Assembly (NCBI RefSeq): GCF_014190935.1
Contig: NZ_JACHVV010000001.1
Coordinates: 1,364,001 to 1,428,000, forward strand
Reading direction: 5' to 3'
Length of the DNA: 64,000 bases
From: Chryseomonas sp014190935
Lineage (GTDB): Bacteria > Pseudomonadota > Gammaproteobacteria > Pseudomonadales > Pseudomonadaceae
A program made the translations under genes and the position numbers. The notes beneath the pieces are model-generated. The model saw only the letters and a list, made by a program, of their open reading frames with translations, did no database searches and was not told where the DNA came from. Positions 29,621 to 38,511 of the stretch are shown here, piece after piece (the stretch's first letter is position 1; each line of letters starts with the position of its first letter).

Positions 29621-31460
29621 GGCTCACCTGATGAAAGGGATTGACCACCCTGCCTTTGCCGAACGGCATGCTGCCGGGCCCACCGGCCCGCTCGATCATC
29701 GGGCGCAGCAGCCACTTCTGCGGCCAGTCCGGCGCCTCGAACAGGGTCTCCCGGAGCAGCGCCCGCGCCTCGGCGTCGAAGTCCAGGGCCGCGATGCGCT
29801 CCTCCAGTACCTCGCGCAGCAGCGTCCAGGCGGCGGTCAGGGGGACAGCGTAGCAGCTCGAGACGGTCTCGAAGATGGCCCTGAGGTTGACCTGGATGCC
29901 CAGGGTCTGGAACCAGAACAGCAGCTCGCGCGGATGCTCGTGATAGAGCGTCTGGGCATGACCGGGCTTGATCCGGTATTGCGGATCGGCCAGTCCCTGG
30001 CGCTCCAGCCAGGGCACGTACAGGCGCAGGGAGTCATGGTCGCGTAGTAGCAGGCCCTGGATGCGTCCGGCGCGCCAGACCAGCACGGCGTTCTGCCCGT
30101 GCACCTCGCCGAGCAGGCCGAGGCGGAACAGCCGCAGGTTGAGATCGATGAAGCTGTGGCACAGCTCACCCAGCAACAGGTGGACGTTGGCCGGCGTCGG
30201 CGCCAGCGCCCGGGCCGCCAGCCAGTCATCGAAGAAATGCCGGCGACTGCCCGGCAACGGCGTACCGAGCGCGGCCATGGGCAGCAGGCGGCAGTCCGGA
30301 TCGGCCAGCAGCGCCGCGGGATAGCCGCGCACCATGGCCGAGAGATGCCGCGGCGCCTCGTCGAACAGGGTCGCCGCTGGCGGCATGAAGGCCCACCAGC
30401 GCGACTCGTCGCACAGGTGCAGGCCCTCGGCGAGCACTGGGTCCAGGGCCCGCGCCTGGCGCAGCAGCGCCTCGCTGCGCGAGCCATTGATCATCTTCAC
30501 CGCCGGCAGGTAGCGCGAGGCGCCCAGGGAATGCACCGCCATGGGCAGCTTGAGCTGCGCCACGCCCGCGCCTTCCTCCATGAGCATGGATCTCAGCGAC
30601 GAGGTCGCGTGGCAGCGTGCGCCGGCGAAATCCAGCTGCTGGCAGACGCCACCGGCGAAGGCCTCGTCCAGCCGGCCCGGTAATCCTTCGGCGAGTTGCC
30701 AGGGGTGTACCGGCAGCGCCACGTGAGTCGCCGCCAGGCCGCGCTGCTGCAATTCGGCCTGCAACTCGGCCAGCGCCGCCGGGGTCAGCAAGTCGGCCGC
30801 CGGTCCCTGGGAATCGGCCACCACGCCCTCCCCACACAGCAGCTGATCGCGGCGCACCGCGACCCAGGCCAGGCACACGGGTTGACCGAATTCGGCCTGG
30901 TAGGCCTGGTAGTCGGCATCGCTCAGCCCCAGCTTGGCCTTGGCCAGGGGGTGATAGGGTCGATCCCGCAGGGCCGCCCAGCGTTCCAGTTGCAGGAAGG
31001 CGGCCTTACCGTCGCCCTCCAGCAGCGGACCCGGGACCAGGGGTTGTTCCAGGGACAGCCGGGTCTGCCGCAGACTGGTGGCCAGGGTCTCGCGCAACAG
31101 CGCGATGCCCCGCGCCTGCTCCGGATCGGCGGCCGCCTCGGCGAACACCAGGGTGACGAAGGCCTCGGGCGTAAGGGTGCTCCAGGCGTCGCCCTGGCGC
31201 GCCAGGATCGGCGTACCGGGCACCTTCACCCAGGCCTGGGTAATGCCCGGGCGCACCCGCGCGGCGATGAAACGCTGCTCGCGGGGATCGCAGCAGCACT
31301 CCCAGAGGCGCTCCTCGGGGGCCGCCAGCTGCAAGGTGGCGGGATGTTCCGCGGTCGCGGCCGTCAGGGTCACGGCCATGGTGGCGAAGACGTCTTCGGC
31401 CAGCAGGCAGTCGAATAGGTCCTGCAGGATCAGGTCGGTGGCGAGGGTCTGGGCGTTCAT
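29610..31460 (-). CDS. acsA: NIS siderophore synthetase AcsA (IucA/IucC family)
   Basis: 616 aa from ATG 31460. ATP-dependent enzyme that condenses a carboxylate with an amine or alcohol in NRPS-independent siderophore assembly. Seen: family core KLPMAVHSLGASRYLPAVKM, HPWQLAEGLPG and the C-terminal FhuF-like domain with HGQNAVLVWRAGRIQGLLLRDHDS. The order in the operon (after acsB, before cbrA) matches AcsA of achromobactin loci. The ATG overlaps the acsB stop (ATGA). In achromobactin synthesis it acts after AcsD; the exact step is taken from the known pathway. Confidence 0.88.
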   Translation of the reverse strand: MNAQTLATDLILQDLFDCLLAEDVFATMAVTLTAATAEHPATLQLAAPEERLWECCCDPREQRFIAARVRPGITQAWVKVPGTPILARQGDAWSTLTPEAFVTLVFAEAAADPEQARGIALLRETLATSLRQTRLSLEQPLVPGPLLEGDGKAAFLQLERWAALRDRPYHPLAKAKLGLSDADYQAYQAEFGQPVCLAWVAVRRDQLLCGEGVVADSQGPAADLLTPAALAELQAELQQRGLAATHVALPVHPWQLAEGLPGRLDEAFAGGVCQQLDFAGARCHATSSLRSMLMEEGAGVAQLKLPMAVHSLGASRYLPAVKMINGSRSEALLRQARALDPVLAEGLHLCDESRWWAFMPPAATLFDEAPRHLSAMVRGYPAALLADPDCRLLPMAALGTPLPGSRRHFFDDWLAARALAPTPANVHLLLGELCHSFIDLNLRLFRLGLLGEVHGQNAVLVWRAGRIQGLLLRDHDSLRLYVPWLERQGLADPQYRIKPGHAQTLYHEHPRELLFWFQTLGIQVNLRAIFETVSSCYAVPLTAAWTLLREVLEERIAALDFDAEARALLRETLFEAPDWPQKWLLRPMIERAGGPGSMPFGKGRVVNPFHQVSHAR

Positions 31461-32233
31461 GGGGATTCTCCGCAGGAATGGGCGGTCAGGCGGGCCTGCA
31501 GGGCCCGAAAGGCGATGCCGCGCTCGTCGCCGAGCACGAAGGTGGTGACGCCCCGGGCGCGCCAGAGGTCGAGATCCTCCGGGCGCCGGGGGATGGCGCA
31601 ATAAGGCGTGCCCTGGCGCTGGGCGGCGGCCCAGGTCTGGCGCAGGGCCTCCTGCACCTCCGGGTCGGCGATGCGCCAGGGGCGGCCGAGGGATTGCGAC
31701 AGGTCCGCCGCCCCTTCGAGCAGCAGGTCCACCCCAGGCAACGCGGCGATTTCCGCCGCCCGGGCGACGCCCGCGGCGCTCTCGATCATGGCGACCACCA
31801 GGATCTGCGCATTGGCGCGGGTCACGTAGTCGGCCAGGCTGGTCTTGCCGAAGGAGCCCGGGCGACCGGCATTGAGGCTGCGCTCACCCTCCGGGTGGTA
31901 TTTGCAGGCGCGCACCGCGGCGGCCAGCACCGCCGGGTCTTCCACGCAGGGCAGCACGATCCCCTGGGCGCCGGCATCAAGCAGGCGCAGCAGCCGCTTG
32001 GGCTCGGCATCCGGTACCCGCACCAGCGGCGTGAGGTCGTAGCTCTCGGCGGTGCGGATCATGTTCTCGAGGGTTTCCGGATTGATCAGCACGTGCTCCA
32101 TGTCGATGATCACGAAGTCGTAGCCGGCTTCGGCGATCAGCTCGATGCTGGCGGGCGTGGGCAACGAGGCGAACAGGCCGTGGCTGGGCGTGCCGGCCGC
32201 CAGGGCGGCCTTGAGTCGATTGCGCCTCAGCAT
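31457..32233 (-). CDS. acsB: HpcH/HpaI aldolase-fold citrate synthase, AcsB/SbnG-like
   Basis: 258 aa. Family features: DFVIIDMEHVLINPETLENMI, VLPCVEDPA, MIESAAGVARAAEIAALPGVD and LLEGAADLSQSLG (metal-binding Glu/Asp). SbnG of the staphyloferrin B cluster, same fold, makes citrate from oxaloacetate and acetyl-CoA, and the achromobactin gene acsB sits in the same place, so a dedicated citrate supply is the likely role. Overlaps acsC and acsA at both ends. Confidence 0.85.
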   Translation of the reverse strand: MLRRNRLKAALAAGTPSHGLFASLPTPASIELIAEAGYDFVIIDMEHVLINPETLENMIRTAESYDLTPLVRVPDAEPKRLLRLLDAGAQGIVLPCVEDPAVLAAAVRACKYHPEGERSLNAGRPGSFGKTSLADYVTRANAQILVVAMIESAAGVARAAEIAALPGVDLLLEGAADLSQSLGRPWRIADPEVQEALRQTWAAAQRQGTPYCAIPRRPEDLDLWRARGVTTFVLGDERGIAFRALQARLTAHSCGESP

Positions 32234-34068
32234 GCGGCGAGCCGATAGGGATGCAGGGGGTTGGCCACCGCCTTGAATCGTCGCTCGCCATCGCCCAGCA
32301 GGCGCCGCTTGGTCAGCTCCTCCACCTCGAAGGTGGGAGCGAAGACGTCGAACAGTGCATAGCGCTCCCGGTGCTGGGGATGGGCGCGCTGGTAGTCGAG
32401 GATGACCGTGGCGGTCGCCTGCCAGAAGTCGGCCTCGGCCAGGGTGAAGTGCTGGCGCAGGAACACCGCCAGCTCGCCCAGGGCGATGAAGAAGAAGGCA
32501 TCGCAGGTGAAGTCGCGCACCGCGTCCACGTCCTCGGTGAGGATGAAGGAGTTGCGGTTGATCCGCGCGTGGCTCGCCGGCAAGGGCTCCAGCGTCGGGC
32601 GCAGTGCCGGACGCGCCAGGTGGCGCTCGGCGTAGCGCACGCCGTCGTGGAAGTCCTTGAGGGCGATGCGCAGCGGCCAGCCGTCGCGGTGGATCAGCAC
32701 GATGTTCTGGCCATGGGACTCCATGCCGATGCCTTCGGCGTGGAGCATGTGCATGAGCGGCGTCACCGTGACCTTGAGCAACTGCCGCAGCCAGGCGTCG
32801 AGGCCGTGGCGCTCGATCCAGGTGGCGACGAAGGGCCGCGGCGCGTCCTGGCCGTAGCGATTCTCCACCTGGGTCAGGCCGTTGAAGGGCACCGCCTGTT
32901 CATCCGCGCGCAGATAGGCATGGATGCTCTCGCGCCAGACGGCGCCAAGGGTGCCGTAGACCTGGCCCGCGCGGCTGACCGGCAGCGGGCGACTGTCGTA
33001 GGCGACGCCGGCGACCTCGCCGAGCACCACGAAGTCCAGATCCCGGGCCGTGGCATCGGTTTCGATCAGGCGCTGCAGCCAGTCGGTGATGAGCGGGCCG
33101 TTGAGCACCGTGTGGCGCGCCAGGATGCGGGTGCTGGAGGTGTTGGTCAGACACATCGCCAGCTTGACGTAGGGCCGCTCGGGCGTACTGCGATTGGCCA
33201 GGGTGCGGATTGATTGCTGGGCCGCGTAGCTGTCGCGGGAGGTACCCAGGTAGAGCAGCTCGCCACTCACCAGTTCGGGCTGGAACAGCGCGACCAGGTG
33301 CTGCTCCCACTGCCAGGGATGCACCGGGATCAGTTGGTAATCGTCCAGCGCCCGCCCCTGTTCGCGCCACTCTGCGGCCAGGGCCGCCCAACGCTGGGCG
33401 CCGAATTCCTCGGCGATGAAGGCCGGGAAGTCCAGGCGGCTGGAGTGCCCCACCGAGGCCCGCTCGCGCGCCAGGGCCAGCCAGACCAGCTGGATCGGCT
33501 CGCCGAATTCCGGTCCGTAGCGGCGATTCTCGGCCAGGGAGAAGCCGATGCGCGACTTGTAGCAGGGATGGTAGCCATGGGCGTCCATGAAGTGCCGCTC
33601 CAGCGCGTCCACGTCCAGCTCGTGGGCCGGACGGTCAGGACGATAGTCCTGACGACGCGACTGCAGATCCTTGAGCAGCGTCTGCTCTAGCTCCTGGACG
33701 AAGCGCGGCCACAGCGGCGAATCGCTCTGCTCGCCGAGCAATTCGGCCAGGGTCTCGTGCAGCGTCGGCGCGCGGCTGCCCTGGGCGTCCTGGCGCACCA
33801 GGCGCTGCGGGTCCAGGCGGATCAGGCCGAAGCTGGCATCTGCGGGCGCATAGCCCAGGTACTGCACCGGTGTGCCATCGGCGGCGGTACCGGCCAGGCG
33901 ATACGCTGCCAGACCCTCGGCCTGCGGCTGGACCTGGGCCTTGAGCACCTCTTCGTAGATCAGCGTCTGCAGCAGCTGCGCCACCACGCGCTGCTCGACC
34001 TGACGATAGAGGGCGGCGTCGGCGGGCGACGGCCAGGGCTGCGCGGGAAGTGAAAGCTGAGCGGTCAT
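32227..34068 (-). CDS. acsC: NIS siderophore synthetase AcsC (IucA/IucC family)
   Basis: 613 aa from ATG 34068 with a strong GGAGG site. Seen: HPWQWEQHLVALFQPELVSG, KLAMCLTNTSSTRILAR (nucleotide-binding stretch), and C-terminal GMESHGQNIVLIHRDGWPLR and ALKDFHDGVRY. The gene lies between the MFS exporter and acsB, the acsC position in known achromobactin loci. An in-frame extension to 34632 would lie inside the exporter gene and is not used. Confidence 0.88.
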   Translation of the reverse strand: MTAQLSLPAQPWPSPADAALYRQVEQRVVAQLLQTLIYEEVLKAQVQPQAEGLAAYRLAGTAADGTPVQYLGYAPADASFGLIRLDPQRLVRQDAQGSRAPTLHETLAELLGEQSDSPLWPRFVQELEQTLLKDLQSRRQDYRPDRPAHELDVDALERHFMDAHGYHPCYKSRIGFSLAENRRYGPEFGEPIQLVWLALARERASVGHSSRLDFPAFIAEEFGAQRWAALAAEWREQGRALDDYQLIPVHPWQWEQHLVALFQPELVSGELLYLGTSRDSYAAQQSIRTLANRSTPERPYVKLAMCLTNTSSTRILARHTVLNGPLITDWLQRLIETDATARDLDFVVLGEVAGVAYDSRPLPVSRAGQVYGTLGAVWRESIHAYLRADEQAVPFNGLTQVENRYGQDAPRPFVATWIERHGLDAWLRQLLKVTVTPLMHMLHAEGIGMESHGQNIVLIHRDGWPLRIALKDFHDGVRYAERHLARPALRPTLEPLPASHARINRNSFILTEDVDAVRDFTCDAFFFIALGELAVFLRQHFTLAEADFWQATATVILDYQRAHPQHRERYALFDVFAPTFEVEELTKRRLLGDGERRFKAVANPLHPYRLAAC

Positions 34069-35471
34069 GAGTACCTCCGAACGGAAAGGGGTTGAGCGGC
34101 GGGAAAGCGCCAGGCCGAGGGCAAGGCCAGCAGGATGAACAGGCCGGTGGCGATGAAGGCGTCCTGGATGGCGACGCCGGTGGCGGCCTGGCGCGGTCCC
34201 CAGCCGGCCGCGCCGCCCAGGCGCAGTTCCAGCCACAGGGAGGCGGCCACCACGGCCACCGAGGACACCAGGCGTCGGGCGATGTTGTTCATGGCCGCGC
34301 CCTGGGTGACCTGGGCGTCCGGCAGGCTGTTGAGGCCGGCGGTGGTGGCCGGCATGTAGGACAGCCCCAGGCCGACGCCGCGCAGCACCATCAGCGCGCA
34401 GATCCAGGCCAGTCCGGCATGGCTGCCGACCACACCGAGGGCCAGGGTGGCCAGGCCGCTGAGGGTCAGGCCGGCGGCGATCACGCCACGGGGTCCGCGG
34501 CGATCGAGCAGCCGACCACCGACCTGGCCGAACAGCGCCGCCGCCAAGGCCGTGCAGAGCAGCGCCAGGCCGGTCCAGAGCGCGCTGTGGCCCAGCACCA
34601 GCTGGATCAGCAGCGGCAGCAGCACCAGGCACTCGAACATGCCCACCGCCTGGACCACGGCGATGATGACGCTGGCCCGGTAGCCGCGCAGGGCGAACAG
34701 GCGCAGCGGCAGCAGCGGATGGCTACGTCGCAACTGCAGCCGGACGAAGGCCAGCAGGCACAGGAAACCGGCGGCCAGGGCCAGCAGATTGAGGGGTTCG
34801 GCCAGCGCCGCCAGATCGCGCAGCCGGCCGAGGGTCACCAGCAGCAGTCCCAGGCCGCTGGCGATCAGCAGGTAGCCGGCCAGGTCGAAGGGCTTATGTT
34901 CGCGGGGGCCATCCGCCGGCAGCACCACCTGCCCCATGGCCAGGGCCAGCAGGCCCACCGGGACGTTGAGCAGGAACAGAGCGCGCCAGTCGAACACCTC
35001 CAGCAGCAGGCTGCCGCACAGCGGCCCCACCGCCGGCGCCAGCATCACCGCCCCACCCCACCAGCCGGTCACCCGGCCACGTTCTTCCTTGGGATAGACG
35101 GAAAAGATGATGCCCAGCGCCAGGGGAATCATCAGGCCGCTGGCCACCCCCTGGACCATGCGCGCCAGCAGCACGCCGGCGATGGAATCGGCCAGGGCGC
35201 CCAGCGCCGAGCCGGCGATGAAGGCCAGCAGCCCGAGGCGATAGAGTCGCCGCCGCCCGATGCGCCCAGCGAGAAAGCCGGTCAGCGGCATGGTGATGCC
35301 CATGGCGACCATGAAGCCGGCGACGATCCAGCTGGCCAGCAGCGGCCCCAGGTCGAAGGCGGCGATAAAGGCCGGCAGCGCCGGGTTGAGCGCGGTATTG
35401 GCCAGGCTGACAGTGACCGTGCCCAGCAGCACGTTCACCGCGACCCAGACCCGCGGGATCACTGCGCTCAC
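34065..35471 (-). CDS. yhcA: MFS exporter of the siderophore cluster (YhcA-like, DHA2 type)
   Basis: 468 aa, about fourteen membrane segments. Motif A region FLAGRIGRRRLYRLG and motif C-like LAPAVGPLCGSLLLEVFDW mark an EmrB/DHA2 drug:proton antiporter. Starts with GTG at 35471 overlapping the acsE stop (GTGA), and its own stop overlaps the acsC ATG. Its place in the operon suggests export of newly made achromobactin across the inner membrane. Confidence 0.85.
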   Translation of the reverse strand: MSAVIPRVWVAVNVLLGTVTVSLANTALNPALPAFIAAFDLGPLLASWIVAGFMVAMGITMPLTGFLAGRIGRRRLYRLGLLAFIAGSALGALADSIAGVLLARMVQGVASGLMIPLALGIIFSVYPKEERGRVTGWWGGAVMLAPAVGPLCGSLLLEVFDWRALFLLNVPVGLLALAMGQVVLPADGPREHKPFDLAGYLLIASGLGLLLVTLGRLRDLAALAEPLNLLALAAGFLCLLAFVRLQLRRSHPLLPLRLFALRGYRASVIIAVVQAVGMFECLVLLPLLIQLVLGHSALWTGLALLCTALAAALFGQVGGRLLDRRGPRGVIAAGLTLSGLATLALGVVGSHAGLAWICALMVLRGVGLGLSYMPATTAGLNSLPDAQVTQGAAMNNIARRLVSSVAVVAASLWLELRLGGAAGWGPRQAATGVAIQDAFIATGLFILLALPSAWRFPAAQPLSVRRYS

Positions 35472-36676
35472 GCCGGGACACTCCCGTTCCCGTCGAGGAA
35501 CAGCTGCCGCGGACGCGGATGGCAGAGGAAATCCGCGTGGGAGATGTTGTAGCCATAGGCGCCGGCCAGGGGCAGCACCAGCAGGTCGCCGACCCGGACC
35601 TCACCCAGCGGCTGGCCACGGCTGAGGATGTCCTTGGGGGTACAGAGCTGGCCCACCACCGTCCAGGCCTTGCCTCCGGTCGCAGTCGCCCGCCCCTCGC
35701 GGGGCAGGTGCAGCACCGGATGATCGTGCCCCTGGGCCACCGGCAGGCGGAACTGGTGGGTCCCGCCGCGGCAGACCAGGAAGTGCTGGCCGTGGCTGGT
35801 CTTGGTATCCAGCACCTCCATGGCGTAGTAGCCGCAGAAGGCCGCGAGGAACCGTCCCGGTTCGAAGCGGATCAGCGGGGGCTGCGCCTGTTCGGCCAGA
35901 CGATCGCGCAGGTGCCCGCACAACCGCGCCCAGTCGAATGGCCGGCCTTCGCGATAGTCCACGCCGATGCCGCCACCGACGTTGAGCCGCACCAGGCTCT
36001 CCGGGCGCCGGGCCAGGCCGCGCCAGTGCGGCCAGCGCTGCAGGTAGAAGTCCAGCAGTTGCAGATGGCGCTCCACCGAGTGCTGGTGCGACAGGGCATG
36101 CACATGGAAACCCTGCAGCTGCAGGTGACTGGCCGCCTCCACCGCCGCCACCGCGGCGGGCAGATCGGTCTCGTCGAAGCCGAAGGGCGTCGCCGTACCG
36201 GCCATGGCGAGGGTACTGGTCAACCCGGCCGGCAATTGCGGATTGATGCGGATGTACACCGGCTGCAGCCGTCCCAGGGAAAGCGCCAGGCGTTGCAGGC
36301 GCTGGATCTCGCCGAGGCTCTCCAGGTGGATGGCTTCGACCCCGGCGCTCAGGGCGGTGCGCAGGTCGGAATCCAGCTTGCCCGGACCGGAGAAGATGAA
36401 CGGCTTGCGCTGCGGGCAGGCGGCAAGGCGGTCGATCTCGCCACCGGAAGAGATCTCGAAGCCATGCACCAGCGGCGCCAGGGCCGCCAGGATCGGCGCC
36501 TCGCTGTTAGCCTTGATGGCGTAGTACAGCTCCACGCCCGGGGGCAATTCGGCCATCAGCGCGGCGACGTGCCGCCGCAGGGCGTCGAGGTCATAGACGA
36601 AGGCCGCCAGCGGATCGCCGGACTGCGCCTGGGCCTCCACCAGGGCGGCGCGGACCGCGGTCGGTAGCTCAGCCAT
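35468..36676 (-). CDS. acsE: PLP-dependent decarboxylase AcsE (fold type III, SbnH-like)
   Basis: 402 aa. Orn/Lys/DAP decarboxylase family 2: PLP lysine in ELYYAIKANSE, HVHALSHQ, LNVGGGIGVDY, FEPGRFLAAFCGYY and catalytic Cys in GQLCTPKDIL. In achromobactin synthesis AcsE is proposed to decarboxylate the citryl-serine made by AcsD to the ethanolamine derivative. Start overlaps the acsD end by 8 nt. Confidence 0.88.
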   Translation of the reverse strand: MAELPTAVRAALVEAQAQSGDPLAAFVYDLDALRRHVAALMAELPPGVELYYAIKANSEAPILAALAPLVHGFEISSGGEIDRLAACPQRKPFIFSGPGKLDSDLRTALSAGVEAIHLESLGEIQRLQRLALSLGRLQPVYIRINPQLPAGLTSTLAMAGTATPFGFDETDLPAAVAAVEAASHLQLQGFHVHALSHQHSVERHLQLLDFYLQRWPHWRGLARRPESLVRLNVGGGIGVDYREGRPFDWARLCGHLRDRLAEQAQPPLIRFEPGRFLAAFCGYYAMEVLDTKTSHGQHFLVCRGGTHQFRLPVAQGHDHPVLHLPREGRATATGGKAWTVVGQLCTPKDILSRGQPLGEVRVGDLLVLPLAGAYGYNISHADFLCHPRPRQLFLDGNGSVPA

Positions 36677-38441
36677 GACGCACCTCAGCGGCCCAGGGGC
36701 AAGGCAACTGCACGTAGCCGGCGTGGCGGTCGGCCTGGGCGGCGAGGCGCACCTTGAGATTGGTCTTGCAGGGAATCGGCTGGCCGGCGATCAGCGCATC
36801 CAGCTCGGGCGCGGCGCGCTGCAGGTCGCGGCGGATGGCGATCAGCTCGGCTTCCACCTGCCGCCACAGGCGCGGCGCCAGGTGCGGACGCTCCCAGCTC
36901 AGCGCCAGCACCGCCTCGGCGAGGTTGTTGACGAACAGGCAGTAGGCGATGCGCCGCCAACCCTGGCCGCGGCTGTAGAGCAACGACTGGCGCACCCGCG
37001 GATGGACGTGGGCGTCCAGGGCCTCGGCGCCGAGGGTATCGGTCAGCTTGATGCCTTCGAAGTCGCGCAGCAGCAGCCGGACGGGCCGGCCATTGTCATG
37101 CACCAGCACGCAATTCTGGAGGTGCGGCTCCAGCACCACGCCGTGCTCGAAGAACAGTCGCAGCACCGGCCCCAGCAACAGCCGCTGGTAATCCTGGAAC
37201 CAGGCGAGCCGCGCCTGATCGCTCGGCTCCTCGCCACCGCAGCGGCCGAGGAAGTCCTGCAGCAACGGCTGCAGGCGGGTGTCGCGGGCGAACAGGGTGC
37301 CGGCCAGCAGGCAGCAGTCGGCGCCATGCTCCAGGCAGAAATTCTCGCGCAGGATGGCGCCGGTCTGCTCGCGGAACCAGCGCTCGTCCTCGGCACTGGC
37401 GGCTGGCGGTGCCCAGCTCAGGGCACCCGGCTCGCGCACCATGTCGAGCCCCACCACCCGCCCCTGCAGGCGTTGCATGAGGCGATCGACGATCAGGGTG
37501 CTCTGCAGTTCGTACCAGGCGTTCTTGCGCACGCAATTGGTGATGCGCACATTCAGCGAGCCCTTGATGAAGAAGGCATGGCCTGGGCGGTACCAGGTGC
37601 GCATGGAGGCGGTGGGACTGGCCAGGGCGCCGCTGGCGCCGTGATCGCGGATCACCCCCTGGCTGACCAGCGCCTGGACCCGCGGATCGCCCAGGAACAG
37701 CTGCGCCTGGACCGGGTGCAGCACGATACGCGCCCGCTCCGGGGCGGCCTGCGCCTGGTCCACGAAGCCCTGCAGCACCTGGGCGTCGCTCAGGCCGTTG
37801 CCGGCCACCTGCAATCCGGCGCGCGGCACCTCCAGCACGTGCATGGGGGTGCTGGTGTGCAACTCCGGGGCATAGGCTTCGGCCGGCAGGGGCTCCGGCC
37901 AGCGGCGTGCCTTGGGCGCCGGGTGATTGGGATGGCCGAACCACAGGCCCTGCTCGCTGGCCAGGTAGTCGCTGAGCGGCGCGGGATGTCGGGTGACCTG
38001 CACGTGGTCGACGATGGCCGCCGTCAGGCGCTGGCTCTGCAGGACCTGCTGCAACAACTCGCCATTGTGGGCGCCGGCGAGTTCTTCGCAGGCCTCCAGC
38101 AGGAAATCGATGAAGGCGGGAAAGTCCGGGCAATACCAGGCCTGGTCACCGCGTCTTACATAGATATCGGATAGATAACGCTGGCTGCCGAGTTCATCCT
38201 GTCGATCGACGACCAGAAAGAATTGGCGGTCTCCGGGAAAGTTGATCAGCAAGGGTACGCCGCCGTCTTGCAACCAACTTAGATAGTTGGCCGGGGCTAT
38301 ACCACGCCGATCTTCCGGCCAAATATAAGTCAGGCACTTTTCCGGCAGGGCGAATTCCTTGATGAGGCAATTCATCAGGGCATGGGAAGACGCCAGCTCG
38401 CTGACGATGCGGGAAAGCAGCGTGGATTCGAAAGAAGTCAT
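36669..38441 (-). CDS. acsD: NIS siderophore synthetase AcsD (IucA/IucC family)
   Basis: 590 aa from ATG 38441 (MTSFESTLLSRIVSELAS). Seen: ATP-binding LNVRITNCVRKNAWYELQST, HPVQAQLFLGDP, and C-terminal LEPHLQNCVLVHDNGRPVRL and LLRDFEGIKL. AcsD of Dickeya joins citrate to L-serine, the first committed step. An in-frame GTG at 38519 overlapping the acsF stop is an alternative start; neither has a strong ribosome site, and the first ~100 codons are less GC-rich than the rest. Confidence 0.86.
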   Translation of the reverse strand: MTSFESTLLSRIVSELASSHALMNCLIKEFALPEKCLTYIWPEDRRGIAPANYLSWLQDGGVPLLINFPGDRQFFLVVDRQDELGSQRYLSDIYVRRGDQAWYCPDFPAFIDFLLEACEELAGAHNGELLQQVLQSQRLTAAIVDHVQVTRHPAPLSDYLASEQGLWFGHPNHPAPKARRWPEPLPAEAYAPELHTSTPMHVLEVPRAGLQVAGNGLSDAQVLQGFVDQAQAAPERARIVLHPVQAQLFLGDPRVQALVSQGVIRDHGASGALASPTASMRTWYRPGHAFFIKGSLNVRITNCVRKNAWYELQSTLIVDRLMQRLQGRVVGLDMVREPGALSWAPPAASAEDERWFREQTGAILRENFCLEHGADCCLLAGTLFARDTRLQPLLQDFLGRCGGEEPSDQARLAWFQDYQRLLLGPVLRLFFEHGVVLEPHLQNCVLVHDNGRPVRLLLRDFEGIKLTDTLGAEALDAHVHPRVRQSLLYSRGQGWRRIAYCLFVNNLAEAVLALSWERPHLAPRLWRQVEAELIAIRRDLQRAAPELDALIAGQPIPCKTNLKVRLAAQADRHAGYVQLPCPWAAEVRHG

Positions 38442-38511
38442 GGCAGTGTCCAGGAGGTTGCGCGTCGCGGGGAGCGATCCGGTGTCACGGCACTCGGGTG
38501 GTGCCTTGTGC

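Noticed and set aside
35468..36676. Primary-metabolism diaminopimelate decarboxylase
   Set aside because: Family fits, but overlaps on both sides within the siderophore operon point to AcsE.
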